Of a stretch of DNA of 64,000 nucleotides, positions 51,411 to 61,267 are shown in pieces. The DNA comes from Polyangiaceae bacterium (GTDB lineage Bacteria > Myxococcota_A > Polyangia > Polyangiales > Polyangiaceae). The stretch is taken from positions 1 to 64,000 of the forward strand of contig JADJYE010000015.1 of assembly GCA_016719945.1 (NCBI GenBank), in the 5' to 3' direction. Below the pieces are notes generated by a model. That model saw nothing but the letters and a program-made list of their open reading frames with translations. It did not search any database and was not told where the DNA came from. The position numbers and the translations under genes are program-made. Every line of letters begins with the position of its first letter. Within the stretch, counting starts at the first letter, position 1.

Positions 51411-53428
51411 TCACGCGAGTGAGGGGGGTCGGCTCGCCTGGCTCACGATCTGGATCGGGTCGAGCGAGAGCCGCAGCTCATCGGCCCACACGATCGCGGC
51501 ACCAAACGGCCCTATCGCGCGCAGCATCAAGGGGAGCGCGCGCAGGGTCACCTCCTCGATCGCGCCGACCCCCTCGACGAGCACGCCCGCCGAGGGACCG
51601 TCTGGAGAGGCGCGCACCTCGACGACGAACGGCTCGGCCCGCGCGCCTTGGGCGCCGCCCAGCAGCGTCGCGAGGGACGCCGCCGGCCCAGGCCAGTCGG
51701 CTCGCCGGGCGATGCGCCCCACGTGTTGCACCGGCAGCCCGAACGGGTCGCCCCCGCACTCGAGCCACAACACGCGCACCGGCGCCGCCTCGGCCGGAAC
51801 GACGATCGAGACCGCGAGCCCGCGGCCCGGAGCGTTCTCGAGCTGGATCGTGCCGCCGAGGCGCTGGACGGCGGCGAGCGCGAGGTCGAGCCCGACCCCT
51901 CGACCCGCGAGCAGGTCGGCCTCGGAGCGGAGCGAGAAGCCGGGATAGAAGAGCAGCGAGAGCGCTCCGCGCGGATCGAGCTCGTCGGCCTCCGCGCGCG
52001 TGACGAGCCCTCGCTCGACGGCTCGCTGCCGCACGTCGGCGTCGTCGACCCCGGCCCCGTCGTCCTCGACCGCGATGGTGAGCAGCCCCGCGCGCTGGCT
52101 CACCGAGATGCGGAGCGTCCCGCCTGCGGCCTTGTGCGCGGCCCGGCGCGCCGCCGGCGCCTCGACGCCGTGAGCGACCGCGTTGCGCACGATCTGCCGG
52201 AGCGGATCGATCAGCCCGTCGAGGATTCGGCGATCGATCGGCTTGTCGCCGCCCGCGATCACGACCTCGACGACCTTGCCGAGCCGCGACGCCTCGCCGC
52301 GCGCGGAGGCCGCGAGGCGCTCGAGGTGCGGGGCCGCAGGGGTCGTGCGCAGCGACTGCACCGTCGCGCCGAGCATCTCTCCCTCGCGTGAGAGCCGTCG
52401 CGACAACGTCGTCATCTGCGTCGAGGCCGCGTCCACGCGCTCGGACAGCGGCGCGAGCTCGGCGGCGCACCGCTCGAGGGTCGACAGGGCCGCGCCGGGG
52501 CGCCCCAGGGGCGGGGGGGGCCGATCATGCGCAGCGCCTCACGGATACCGCGCTCGATCCCTCGCGCGCCGTCGCCAGCGCGCCGCAGGTGGACGGCGCC
52601 GCTCGAGAGCGGCGCGCGCAGCTGACCGAGCTGCCCGGCGCGCTCGAGCAGGCCCTCGAGCACGCCGATCGAGACGCGGACGGTCTCGGCGTCGCCGAGC
52701 GCGCGGGACTCGGAGTCGCTGGGGACCTCGACCGCTGGACGCCGCGGCGGGAGCGGGAGCGGCGTGCGCAGCGGTGGGCGTGAGGGCCTCAGCGTGCCGG
52801 ACATCAAGCGCAGCGTCTCCAGGGCGTGCTCCGGCTCGTCGACGATCTCGGCGAGCACCCCGCGATACGTGTCGACCTCCTCGAGCGCGCGGCGCGCCGC
52901 CGGCGGGTCGGCGACCGAGCGCAGCCGCTCCTCCAGCCCGTGGCAGAACCACGCCATGACGTCGTCGCCCACCGCGAGCGCCGCCCCCTTGATGGTGTGG
53001 ACCTCGCGGAAGACCGCGCGCGCAGCCTCCTCGTCGCGGGAGGTCGAGAGCGCAGCGTCGATCTTCGCGAGGCGATCACGGACCGCCGCGAGGTACTCGG
53101 CGCGGTGAGGGCTCTCGTCGAGGCCGGCGCGCAGGTCGGCCGGCGGCAGCGGCCACGTGCTCGCGGGGAGCGGGCGGCCCTCGGCCAGCAGCGAGCGGAG
53201 CCGCCCGAGCAGCTCCCCGAGATCGGCCTGCGCGCGGGGGTCGCCCGCGACCAGACGGCGCTCGATCCGCCCGAAGGCCTCGGACGGCTCGCGCGCCCCC
53301 ACGAGCCCGAGCGCTCCCTTCATCGAGTGGGCGATCGCGCGCGCGTTGGCGACGGTCGGCTGGTCGGCGAGAGACTTCGTGTGGCGGTCGAGCTCCTGCC
53401 GCACCAGCTCGGAGAGCTCGTCGTCCAT
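51411..53428 (-). pseudogene. CheA-like histidine kinase with two Hpt domains, frameshifted at a G8 run
   Basis: Read from ATG 53428. Two phosphotransfer domains, with His in ARAIAHSMKGALG and FREVHTIKGAALAVG, are followed by a dimerisation region (ETVRVSIGVLEGLLERAGQL). At the run of eight G at 52513-52520 the frame shifts. The other frame continues with the ATPase domain (LRQIVRNAVAHGVEAPAARR, AVEDDGAGVDD, GRGVGLDLALAAVQRLGG) and a CheW-like end (VRVLWLECGGDPFGLPVQHV). The chemosensory kinase is thus complete except for one homopolymer indel. The ATG overlaps the MCP-like stop (TGATG). Confidence 0.85.
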
Positions 53429-54216
53429 CAGGGCGAAGGGCCCGGGCCCGCTCCGTCGTTCGCGTCGCTGACCATCCCCGACAGCACCTTCAGGACCGGC
53501 GCGAGCACGGGCGAGAGCGCCGCCGAGGCCTGCGTCGCGCCGGAGGCCTCGAGCGCGGACAGCGCGGTGAGCAGGCCCTTCGCGTGATCTCCCGCGAGCG
53601 CGATCAGCTTCGCGGTCTGGGGGTCGAGCCCGGTGACCTTGCGTAGGCGCGCCTCCAGGTCGGCGAGGCCGACGGACGACGCCTGGACCGAGCTCTTGAG
53701 CTGCGTCGCGTCGTTCGTGAGCTCCGCGGCCTCGCGCTGCGCGCGCTCGATGCGTTGCGCGAGCTCCGAGATCGCGTCGAGCGCCTCGCGGAGCTGGGCC
53801 GACAGCTCGCCGAGCGCGTCGATGCCGCGCGTGGTGTGGGCGCGGATCTCGTCGGAGACGAGGGTCAAGCCTCGGCCGAGCGGCTCGTTGGTGCGCGCGC
53901 CCTCGAGGCCCGCGTTGAGCCCCACGACGCCCAGGCGCTCGACGACCTCCTCGACGTGGCGCACCCGCTCTTCGAGCGCGTCTCGCCGTGAGAGGGCCGC
54001 CGTCGCGCGCTCGAGCGCCGCGTCGATGTTGGCGCGCTGGCGGGCGGAGGTGGCCACCACCCGCTCGCCGAGGCGCTCGGCGTCCTGGTTGGCCTTGGCG
54101 GCGCGCTCGCGCGCCTCCCACAGCCCGGCGTCCTCGAGGGAGCCTGCGGGCTCGGAGATCCCGGCGGTGCGTCGCAGCAGCTCCAGCCATCGGCGTCGGG
54201 TCCTGGGTGCGCTCAT
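53428..54216 (-). CDS. Soluble MCP-like signalling protein
   Basis: 262 aa without membrane segments. Long alternating helices (AKANQDAERLGERVVATSAR, RVRHVEEVVERLGVVGLNAG) form the signalling hairpin, with a tip-like LNAGLEGARTNEPLGRGL and TLVSDEIRAHTTRGIDALGE (the MCP VVADEIR position). It is shorter than transmembrane MCPs and probably acts as a cytoplasmic receptor for the adjacent CheA-like kinase. Both ends overlap neighbouring genes: TGATG with the kinase, ATGA with the CheW-like gene. Confidence 0.8.
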   Translation of the reverse strand: MSAPRTRRRWLELLRRTAGISEPAGSLEDAGLWEARERAAKANQDAERLGERVVATSARQRANIDAALERATAALSRRDALEERVRHVEEVVERLGVVGLNAGLEGARTNEPLGRGLTLVSDEIRAHTTRGIDALGELSAQLREALDAISELAQRIERAQREAAELTNDATQLKSSVQASSVGLADLEARLRKVTGLDPQTAKLIALAGDHAKGLLTALSALEASGATQASAALSPVLAPVLKVLSGMVSDANDGAGPGPSP

Positions 54217-54680
54217 GAGGTCCTCCTGTCGTCGCGGTCGCGCGCCCTCGAGCTCTTGCCCAGCTCCAGCGCGGCGCGGTGCAGCTCGTCGAAGCAGCGC
54301 ACGACGTCGGCGGACGCGATCTCCGCGCCGTCGAACACGACTCGACCCGCGCCGGCCGGCTCACACGAGCGGAGCGCGACGACCCGGGCGTCGATCAGCA
54401 CGACGCTCTCGCCGCGCTCTGAGACGCTCACGACGAGCCCGGCCCCGCGCGACGTGGGCGAGGCGGCGCGCGCGTCGATGCACGGCAGGACTCGCCCATC
54501 GACGACGGCCGCGCCGAGGCGCAGGGGGCCGATCTCGCCCAGCCAACGCACCGCCGTCGGGTACTTCACGGCGCGCACGTCCTCGCCGCGAAGGAACATG
54601 CGGACGTCGGACGCGGCGAGGCCAAACGCCGCCCTGAGGGGGGCGGACGCCTCGAGCACCACCCCGCTCACGACCGTCAC
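54213..54680 (-). CDS. CheW-like coupling protein
   Basis: 155 aa from a GTG overlapping the stop of the DUF4388 regulator (GTGA). The beta-rich CheW pattern is visible (VRMFLRGEDVRAVKYPTAVR, LGEIGPLRLGAAVVDGRVLP, CIDARAASPTS). Position between the receptor and the regulator in a coupled operon supports a CheW role; the sequence similarity alone is moderate. Confidence 0.68.
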   Translation of the reverse strand: MTVVSGVVLEASAPLRAAFGLAASDVRMFLRGEDVRAVKYPTAVRWLGEIGPLRLGAAVVDGRVLPCIDARAASPTSRGAGLVVSVSERGESVVLIDARVVALRSCEPAGAGRVVFDGAEIASADVVRCFDELHRAALELGKSSRARDRDDRRTS

Positions 54681-56149
54681 GGGTCGACGCTCCCCTCGGT
54701 GGTCGAGAACTCTTCGATCGGCCGCGGCGGCGGCGCCTGCGACGACCGGAGCGACAGCTCGGAGGTGCGTGACCGCTGCATCCCTCGCAGCACGCGTGAG
54801 CTGAGAAACTGGTAGAGGATCTTCAGCGTGTCGAAGCGCGACAGATCGCAGTCCTCGACGATCTCGCTCGTCTGACGCTTGCCGTCGCACAGCGCGAGGA
54901 CCATCCGCTCCTTGCTCGTCAGGTTCGCTCCGACCTGCTGCAGGGCGGCCTCGTCGACCACGACGATGTCCTCCCACGCGATCGTGCCCTCCATCACGCG
55001 CCACTCGTCGACGCGCCTGAAGCCCTCGAGCACGAGCGGGGCGAGGGCGAGCCCGAGCTTCGCGTGCTCGGCCTCCGCGATGTGGGGATCGCGCGCGAAC
55101 CAGAAGCGCCCGTGCGGCCAGCGGACCACGTCATAGAGGATCTCGCAGGACTGCTTCTTGAGCGCCTCGCGCCTCTGGGCGTCGGTGATCTTGCCGGTCG
55201 CCACCAGGTGATCGCCGAGCCGCGCCCCGCGCTTCGACGCGGCCTCCACCAGCGGCACGATCTCCGCGCGCTTCGTGAGGCCCATCTCGAAGAAATATCG
55301 GCCGAGCTTGAACTCGGCGTTGTCTCCGGTGGCCACGGAGAGATCGAGCAGCCCCTCTCGCAGGTACATGTTCGCGGAGCGCCGGCCGCTGACGACGCGC
55401 ATCACGCCGGTCTGGCACTGCATCGACAGAAGCTGAATGACCTCGGGCAGCGCGACGAACGCGGTGTCGCCGCTGAGCACCTCCTTGGCCGACGCGCTCG
55501 TCGCCTCCCTCAAGGACGTGAGCAACAGGTCGAGCGGGCTCGCCTGGAGCGACGTCGAGATCGCGCGGGAGAGCGCCTCGGCGCTGCCGCGATCGGCGAG
55601 CTTCAGCTCGAGGATCGCCGGCACGACGACCTTGGTGACGTGGGTGACGATCTGCCCGACGGCCCTGGCCTCGAGCTGGCGGGGCAGCAGGCTGGGCCTC
55701 GGCTCGCTGTCGTCGGTGCCGAGCGACTCCTCGTCGGGCATGGTCTCGCCCTCGGGCGGCGCGGGCGCGCGCCCTGCCTTGACGCGCTCGAGCACGCCCT
55801 CGACGACCGCGACCAGGGCGCGCGCGTCGAAGGGCTTCGTGACGGCGTCGACCGCGCCCGTCTGGTTGACGAACTGGGCGCGGATGCGGTCGCCCTTCGC
55901 GCTCATGAGCACGACGGGCACGGCCTTGGAGGCGGGGTCTTTGCGGAGCTCGCGGCAGAACTGGTAGCCGTTCATGCGCGGCATCACGAAGTCGAGCAAG
56001 ATGAGGTCGAACGGCCCGTCATCGGCGAGCGCCTTGAGCCCGAGCACGCCGTCGCGGGCCGTCTGGCACTGATGCCCGCTGCGCGTGAGGATCGCGCTCA
56101 CGACCTTCAGGATCGTGGGGCTGTCGTCGACGACGAGGATCCGGGGCAT
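54677..56149 (-). CDS. Response regulator with DUF4388 output domain
   Basis: 490 aa. Receiver at residues 1-120: RILVVDDSPTILKVV, Asp in LILLDFVMPRMNG, VVLMSAKGD, and VTKPFDARAL. After a linker of about 90 residues comes a PatA/DUF4388-type domain (ALPEVIQLLSMQCQTGVMRV, GRRSANMYLREGLLDLSVA), then KITDAQRREALKKQSCEILY and a winged-helix-like C-terminus (LTSKERMVLALCDGKRQTS). DUF4388 regulators are common in myxobacterial chemosensory clusters. First gene of the coupled operon. Confidence 0.88.
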   Translation of the reverse strand: MPRILVVDDSPTILKVVSAILTRSGHQCQTARDGVLGLKALADDGPFDLILLDFVMPRMNGYQFCRELRKDPASKAVPVVLMSAKGDRIRAQFVNQTGAVDAVTKPFDARALVAVVEGVLERVKAGRAPAPPEGETMPDEESLGTDDSEPRPSLLPRQLEARAVGQIVTHVTKVVVPAILELKLADRGSAEALSRAISTSLQASPLDLLLTSLREATSASAKEVLSGDTAFVALPEVIQLLSMQCQTGVMRVVSGRRSANMYLREGLLDLSVATGDNAEFKLGRYFFEMGLTKRAEIVPLVEAASKRGARLGDHLVATGKITDAQRREALKKQSCEILYDVVRWPHGRFWFARDPHIAEAEHAKLGLALAPLVLEGFRRVDEWRVMEGTIAWEDIVVVDEAALQQVGANLTSKERMVLALCDGKRQTSEIVEDCDLSRFDTLKILYQFLSSRVLRGMQRSRTSELSLRSSQAPPPRPIEEFSTTEGSVDP

Positions 56150-56229
56150 GCGACCTTCCAGCGAGGTGACCCGAGGGCGAAACCCATACGCCCGCCGCAC
56201 CGCGAGTGCTATGAAAACCGCCGCCCAAC

Positions 56230-57843
56230 ATGCGAAAGCCCCCCTCGATCCAAGGCTCGATCGGCGCAGCCCTCCGCGTGTCCTCTGCTGCCCTCGCGCT
56301 CCACATGGCGGCCTGTAGCAGCAATGCGCCGTACCAAGGCCCACCGCCGGAGTACGAGCCCGCGAGGCCGTTCCCGTCGACGTCGGCGGCCGCAGCGCTC
56401 CCGGAGGACGACGTCGAGCCGCCGCCCTACGGCTCACTGGAGGAGCTCGCGAAGAACGTCGACACGTTCATGGCCGGCTACGGCGCCAAGTGGGGCGAGA
56501 TGTTCGCGCCGAGCGGCGTGCTGCTGGTCGCCGAGAACGGCAAGCCGCTGCTCGTGCGTACGTACGGCAAGGCCGATCGCGCGACCGGCGCCAAGTTCAC
56601 CGCCGACACCCCGCTCCGGATCGGCTCGCTGACGAAGCAGTTCACCTCGGCGGCGATCATGAGGCTCATCGAGGGGGGGAAGCTCACCCTGAAGGACCCG
56701 ATCCGCAAGTGGGTGAAGGAGCTGCCCGAGAGCTACGAGCCCATCACGCTCCACCACCTGTTGAACCAGACGAGCGGCGTGCCGAGCTACACCGACGACC
56801 CCGCCATGCTCGCGCGCCAGAGCGAAGACGTCCCCCGCGCCGATCTCCTCGGGTGGATGGCGAAGCGAGCACCCGACTTCAAGCCAGGGGAGCGCTTCAA
56901 CTATTCGAACTCCAACTACTACCTGCTGAGCGTCGTGATCGAGCGGGTCACGCAGAAGCAGCTCGGCCCCGCGCTGCAAGAGCTGGTGTTCACGCCGGCC
57001 GGCCTGAAGGCGACGGGCACGAGCGCCGACAAGGCGGCGCTCGGCTACATGCGCAGCACGTCCGGTCAGCTCGAGCCCGCCCCGGCAGTGAGCGACGCCG
57101 TGCCCCTCGGCGCGGGCATGTTGCGGTCGACCGCCTCGGATCTCATCCTGTGGGACCGCGCGCTCGCGTCGGGCACGCTGCTGTCGCAGGCGTCGGTCGA
57201 CGCGACCTTCGCGGCGGGCGTGAAGTGCCCCGAGTGCGGCGGCGCCGACTATGGCTACGGGTGGATCCTCGAGAAGCTCGGCTCGACCGCCCTGTACTGG
57301 CACAACGGTGGGATCAACGGCTTCAGCTCGTTCTTCGCGCGGGTCCCCGAGAAGCAGCTGGCGATCGTCTTCCTCTCGAACGTGATGGAGTTCGACGCCA
57401 CGACCGCCGGGCGCGCCGTGCTCCAGATGGCGCTCAAGGGCACGAGCATCCCGCCGCTCGCGGAGCGTGATCTCGGCGTCCTCGACGAGGCCTACGCCAA
57501 GAGCGTGGCCGGCACGTACGTCCTGTCCAAGAAGTCGAAGGAGGAGCTCACCGCGAAGCTCCCGAAGCCCGCGCTCGACTCGATCGAGGGCATCGACGTC
57601 AAATGGGACAAGGGCGCGCTCACCTTCAAGCCGGTCGGCCAGGCCCGGTTCGCCCTCCGCCGCGCGGCCGACGGCGCGCTGTTCAACAGCGACCTGATGG
57701 TCGACCTCACGCCCGACTTCGGCGACCCGAAGAAGCCCGAGAAGACCGCGAAGGGCCTCACGCTGAAGCAAGGCCCGGTCACGGCGAGCTACGTGCGCGG
57801 GAAGCTCCCCAAGCCGAAGGCTCCGAAGGCTCCCAAGAAGTAG
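56230..57843 (+). CDS. Serine beta-lactamase-like hydrolase lipoprotein
   Basis: 537 aa with a lipoprotein-like signal (RVSSAALALHMAACSSN). Class C beta-lactamase/esterase fold: SLTK (nucleophile Ser and Lys) in LRIGSLTKQFTSAAIM, HLLNQTSGVPSY, the YSNSNYYLL tyrosine motif (YxN), and HNGGINGFSS (the KTG-equivalent HxG). A C-terminal beta domain of about 110 residues ends in a Lys/Pro tail (PKPKAPKAPKK). Family members are peptidases, esterases or beta-lactamase homologues; the substrate is unknown. Confidence 0.9.
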   Translation: MRKPPSIQGSIGAALRVSSAALALHMAACSSNAPYQGPPPEYEPARPFPSTSAAAALPEDDVEPPPYGSLEELAKNVDTFMAGYGAKWGEMFAPSGVLLVAENGKPLLVRTYGKADRATGAKFTADTPLRIGSLTKQFTSAAIMRLIEGGKLTLKDPIRKWVKELPESYEPITLHHLLNQTSGVPSYTDDPAMLARQSEDVPRADLLGWMAKRAPDFKPGERFNYSNSNYYLLSVVIERVTQKQLGPALQELVFTPAGLKATGTSADKAALGYMRSTSGQLEPAPAVSDAVPLGAGMLRSTASDLILWDRALASGTLLSQASVDATFAAGVKCPECGGADYGYGWILEKLGSTALYWHNGGINGFSSFFARVPEKQLAIVFLSNVMEFDATTAGRAVLQMALKGTSIPPLAERDLGVLDEAYAKSVAGTYVLSKKSKEELTAKLPKPALDSIEGIDVKWDKGALTFKPVGQARFALRRAADGALFNSDLMVDLTPDFGDPKKPEKTAKGLTLKQGPVTASYVRGKLPKPKAPKAPKK

Positions 57844-57987
57844 GTTGGGTCGAGAGCCCGCGGGGCGCTTGGCCGGAAGGTCAGAACGCAGGCGCTGCGC
57901 CCGCCGATGCGGTCGTTGCGCCCGTGCGCTCGCGTGGGCCGCGCTTGCATGCGATCGGGCGGGTCCGGTGCTTGCACGCCCCGGGGC

Positions 57988-58179
57988 ATGAACACGCTCT
58001 TCGCCCTCTTCGACCACCCCTACGAAGCCGAGGCAGCGTTCCACGATCTCGAGGCGCTCGGGACCGGCAAGGATCGGTGCACGGTCGTCATGCACAAGGA
58101 TCGGCTCGAGTCCCAGCCGAGCTCGGAGGCGCCGCTGTTCGAAACTGCAGAGCGAGCCGCTACTCGGGCGTGGCCGTGA
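57988..58179 (+). pseudogene. Truncated small protein, N-terminal remnant
   Basis: 63 codons starting MNTLFALFDHPYEAEAAFHD. The beginning (ALFDHPYEAEAAFHDLEALG) resembles the start of small stress/glycine-zipper proteins usually 150 residues or longer. Here the frame runs into the 3' end of the convergent gene at 58160 and stops, so it appears cut off. A short real protein is possible. Confidence 0.5.
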
Positions 58180-58900
58180 AGGTGACGATGAGCACCTCGC
58201 GGTCGGTCTGATCCGCGACGAGCACCGAGTGCGGCTTGCCGGGTGTCTCGAGCGCGGCGGAGACGTGGGCGTGGTTGATCTCGAAGGGCTCGACCGGCTC
58301 TGCGGCCTTCCAGTCGTTCTCGACGAGCATGACGCGGAGCTTTCCGGTCGCGTCGACGGGCACCTTCTTCCAGGCGATCTTCTTCCACTCGGGGGTCAAG
58401 GTGTCGCTGACGAGCGGGAGCGTCACCGTCGTGGTCACCACGCCGTCGACCAGGAGGGCCGCCGAGCCCTGCACGTCGGGCTTGGACACGACCTTGGCGG
58501 TCGGCCGCCCGAAGACCTCCTTGATGGCGGAGATCTTCTGGGCCGACGTCGACTCCTTCTCGAGGATGGCCGTGATCGCGCGGACGTCCTCTTTCTGAGG
58601 CGCGGTCCCCATGTCGAAATCCCACGCGGTGCCGTCGGAGCGGCCGAGGCCCATGCGGACGCCTACGAGCTGAACGGTCGCGAACCGCCTCGGCTGAGGC
58701 TCGACGGGGACGATCGCGGGTGGCTCGACCGGAGGAGGCTCGACCACCGGAGGCGGAGCCTCGCCGGGGTGGATGACCGGCGCGGGGACGTAGGGCGGCG
58801 GCCCCGACCAGCGCGGCGGGCGGGGCGCCTCCTTGCGACACGCCACCGCACAGAGGAGCAACACGCCCGCCGCGGCGCTCGCCCACGCCCTCACGGACAC
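58160..58900 (-). CDS. Hypothetical lipoprotein
   Basis: 246 aa from GTG 58900 (MSVRAWAS), with a signal and lipobox (AAGVLLLCAVACRKE), a Pro-rich linker (PPPVVEPPPVEPPA), then a beta-rich domain (QLVGVRMGLGRSDGTAWDFD, TAKVVSKPDVQGSAALLVDG, VTLPLVSDTLTPEWKKIAWK) with a C2-like look. Starts inside the upstream gene's end, so they are probably co-transcribed with aspS. Function unknown. Confidence 0.72.
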   Translation of the reverse strand: MSVRAWASAAAGVLLLCAVACRKEAPRPPRWSGPPPYVPAPVIHPGEAPPPVVEPPPVEPPAIVPVEPQPRRFATVQLVGVRMGLGRSDGTAWDFDMGTAPQKEDVRAITAILEKESTSAQKISAIKEVFGRPTAKVVSKPDVQGSAALLVDGVVTTTVTLPLVSDTLTPEWKKIAWKKVPVDATGKLRVMLVENDWKAAEPVEPFEINHAHVSAALETPGKPHSVLVADQTDREVLIVTFTATPE

Positions 58901-59220
58901 AGCCCGGCCTCCTCACGCTCGTAGGCCTCGAGCGCGAGCGCGCAGACCGGATCGCCCGCGTCGGTGAGGTCGTCGTACAGCTCGGGCGCCTCGCAGATCG
59001 TGGAGAGGTAGGTCGTCCCGGTCTCGAGCGAGCGTATGCAGCGCACGCCCTCACAGGTGCCGTCCGCCGTGCCTTCGATCACGTCGATGACGAGATCCTC
59101 GCCGAGACAGTCCGCCGCCTCGTCGTAGTACTGCCCCGAGAGGACGAACGTCTCGATGTTGGTGCAGCCGGCGAGCGCGCCCGCACAACCCAGCCAGACG
59201 AACAGCCCCGCGCGCGTCAC
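58891..59220 (-). CDS. Small Cys-containing lipoprotein
   Basis: 109 aa from a GTG overlapping the aspS stop (GTGA). Signal and lipobox LFVWLGCAGALAGCTN, then a short domain with eight cysteines (YYDEAADCLGEDLVIDVIEG, GTCEGVRCIRSLETG, CEAPELYDDLTDAGDPVCAL). Its end overlaps the next gene. Coupling to aspS is positional; function unknown. Confidence 0.68.
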   Translation of the reverse strand: MTRAGLFVWLGCAGALAGCTNIETFVLSGQYYDEAADCLGEDLVIDVIEGTADGTCEGVRCIRSLETGTTYLSTICEAPELYDDLTDAGDPVCALALEAYEREEAGLCP

Positions 59221-61115
59221 GTGATCGTCTTGATGCGCAGCTCCGCGAGCTGCGACGCGTCGACCTCGACGGGCGCGCCGGTCATGAGGTCGGTGGCCTG
59301 ATTGGTCTTGGGGAACGGGATGACGTCGCGCAGGGTCTGCGCGCCCGATAGCAGCATGGTGAGGCGATCCATGCCGAGCGCGATGCCGCCGTGCGGCGGG
59401 GCGCCGCTCTTGAGCGCGTCGAGCAGAAAGCCAAACTTGTCGCGCGCGTCCTGGTCGCGGATGCCGAGCACGTTGAACACGCGCTGCTGCACCTCGGGGT
59501 CGTGGAGGCGCACGGAGCCGCCGCCGATCTCGAAGCCGTTGAGGACGACGTCGTAGCGGTAGCAGTTGACGCGGGCCGGGTCGCTCTCGAGCAGGGGCAG
59601 GTGCTCGTCGACGGGGCGCGTGAAGGCGTGGTGGGCTGGCGAGAACGTGCCGGTCTCCTCGTCGAGCTCGAACAGCGGCGGGTTGACCACCCACAGGAAG
59701 CTCCACTTCCCGCCGTGGCCGTACTCGGGGATGAGGCCCATGCGCTTCGCGACGTCGCTGCGCAGCCTCGCCATGACCGTGTGGACCAGGCTCTCCTTGC
59801 CGAACTGGAAGCACACGACGTCGCCCGGCTTGGCGCCGCAGGCCTGGTTGATGGCCGCGCGCAGCTCGGGGGTGATCGACTTGGCGAGCGGCGACTGGGT
59901 CCACGAGCCGTCCTCGGCGAGCTTCGCGCGCGGGAGCCCGCGGAAGCCCTTGATCTCGCGCAGGCCCTTCTCCAGATCCTCGAGCTGGGGCCGCGACAGG
60001 TTCGCCGCCGCGGGGATGACGATCGCCTTCACGATCTCGGGGCGCATGTCCGCGCGCAGCGCGCCCGACTTGTACTTGTCGGCGATCTCCACCCAGAACG
60101 GCACCCCGCCGCCGCCGTGCTCGAGCACCAGGTCGGTGAGATCGACGTGAGGGAGATCGAAGCGCAGGTCGGGCTTGTCGCTGCCGTATTTCGTCATCGC
60201 CTCGGCGTACGGCATCTCCGGAAACTGCCCGCTGGGGAAGAGCTCCTTGAGGTCGACGCCGAGCGCCTGCTTCCAGATCGCGAAGATCAGCCCCTCGATC
60301 AGGCGGAAGATCTCCGACTGGTTGGTGAACGACAGCTCGATGTCGATCTGCGTGAACTCGGGCTGGCGATCGAGGCGAGAGTCCTCGTCGCGGAAGCACT
60401 TCACGATCTGGAAGTAGCGGTCAAAGCCGCTCACCATGAGCAGCTGCTTGTAGAGCTGCGGGCTCTCGGCGAGCGCGAAGAACTTCCCCTGCGCCATGCG
60501 CGCCGGAACCAGGAAGTTTCGCGCCCCGCCCGGGGTGTACTTCACGAGGTAGGGCGTCTCGAGCTCGAGGCAGCCCTGGCTCGACAGGTAGTTGCGGGTC
60601 GCCAGGTTGATGTGGTGCCGCTGGATGAGCGTGCGCTGCAGCGCCGGGCGGCGCAGATCGAGGTACCGCTTCTCGAGGCGGATCTCCTCGCGGGTCTCGA
60701 CGTCGTCGGAGATCTCGAACGGGGGGGTCTCGGCCTTGTTGAACACCGTGGCCTCGAGCACCAGCACCTCGATCTCACCGGTCGGGATTTTCGGGTTCTT
60801 GTTGGAGCCGCGAGAGAGCACGAGCCCGCGCACGCCGATGACCCACTCCCCTCGCATCTGCTCGGCGAGCTTGTGCGCGGCGGCGACCTCCTCGGCGGAG
60901 CCGTGCTGCGCGGCGCCGGGGTGCTTCGCGGCGTAGTCGCGATCGAAGACGATCTGCGTGATCCCGGTGCGGTCACGCAGGTCGACGAAGACGCAGCCGC
61001 CATGATCGCGCCGGGACGCGACCCAGCCGAAGAGGACCACGACGTTCCCCTCGTTCGCGGCCCGCAGGTCGCCACAGCGGTGGGTGCGCTTCAGCTCGTC
61101 GATGAATCGGCTCAC
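59217..61115 (-). CDS. aspS: Aspartyl-tRNA synthetase
   Basis: 632 aa, bacterial type. Anticodon-binding OB fold (VVVLFGWVASRRDHGGCVFV), class II motif 1 region (LIQRHHINLATRNYL), motif 2 FRDEDSRLDRQPEFTQIDIE, a GAD-like insertion (residues about 290-430), and motif 3 GGIALGMDRLTMLLSG. Start GTG 61115 is fixed by a perfect GGAGG 5 bases upstream. The length and insertion are as in bacterial AspRS; discriminating or not for Asn cannot be told here. Confidence 0.96.
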   Translation of the reverse strand: MSRFIDELKRTHRCGDLRAANEGNVVVLFGWVASRRDHGGCVFVDLRDRTGITQIVFDRDYAAKHPGAAQHGSAEEVAAAHKLAEQMRGEWVIGVRGLVLSRGSNKNPKIPTGEIEVLVLEATVFNKAETPPFEISDDVETREEIRLEKRYLDLRRPALQRTLIQRHHINLATRNYLSSQGCLELETPYLVKYTPGGARNFLVPARMAQGKFFALAESPQLYKQLLMVSGFDRYFQIVKCFRDEDSRLDRQPEFTQIDIELSFTNQSEIFRLIEGLIFAIWKQALGVDLKELFPSGQFPEMPYAEAMTKYGSDKPDLRFDLPHVDLTDLVLEHGGGGVPFWVEIADKYKSGALRADMRPEIVKAIVIPAAANLSRPQLEDLEKGLREIKGFRGLPRAKLAEDGSWTQSPLAKSITPELRAAINQACGAKPGDVVCFQFGKESLVHTVMARLRSDVAKRMGLIPEYGHGGKWSFLWVVNPPLFELDEETGTFSPAHHAFTRPVDEHLPLLESDPARVNCYRYDVVLNGFEIGGGSVRLHDPEVQQRVFNVLGIRDQDARDKFGFLLDALKSGAPPHGGIALGMDRLTMLLSGAQTLRDVIPFPKTNQATDLMTGAPVEVDASQLAELRIKTIT

Positions 61116-61267
61116 ATTTCCTCCAAGACGCGCGCTCGTGAGCGCGCCAACTGAAGCGATTACTCCAGGTCGCGCCTCGGCGTCGAGCCTTCTGGCTGCG
61201 CACGGGGCATTGAGGCGGGGCCCCCGGAAAGTTGGCCGAGGTCCTCCCAAAGTGCGACCGAACGCCC

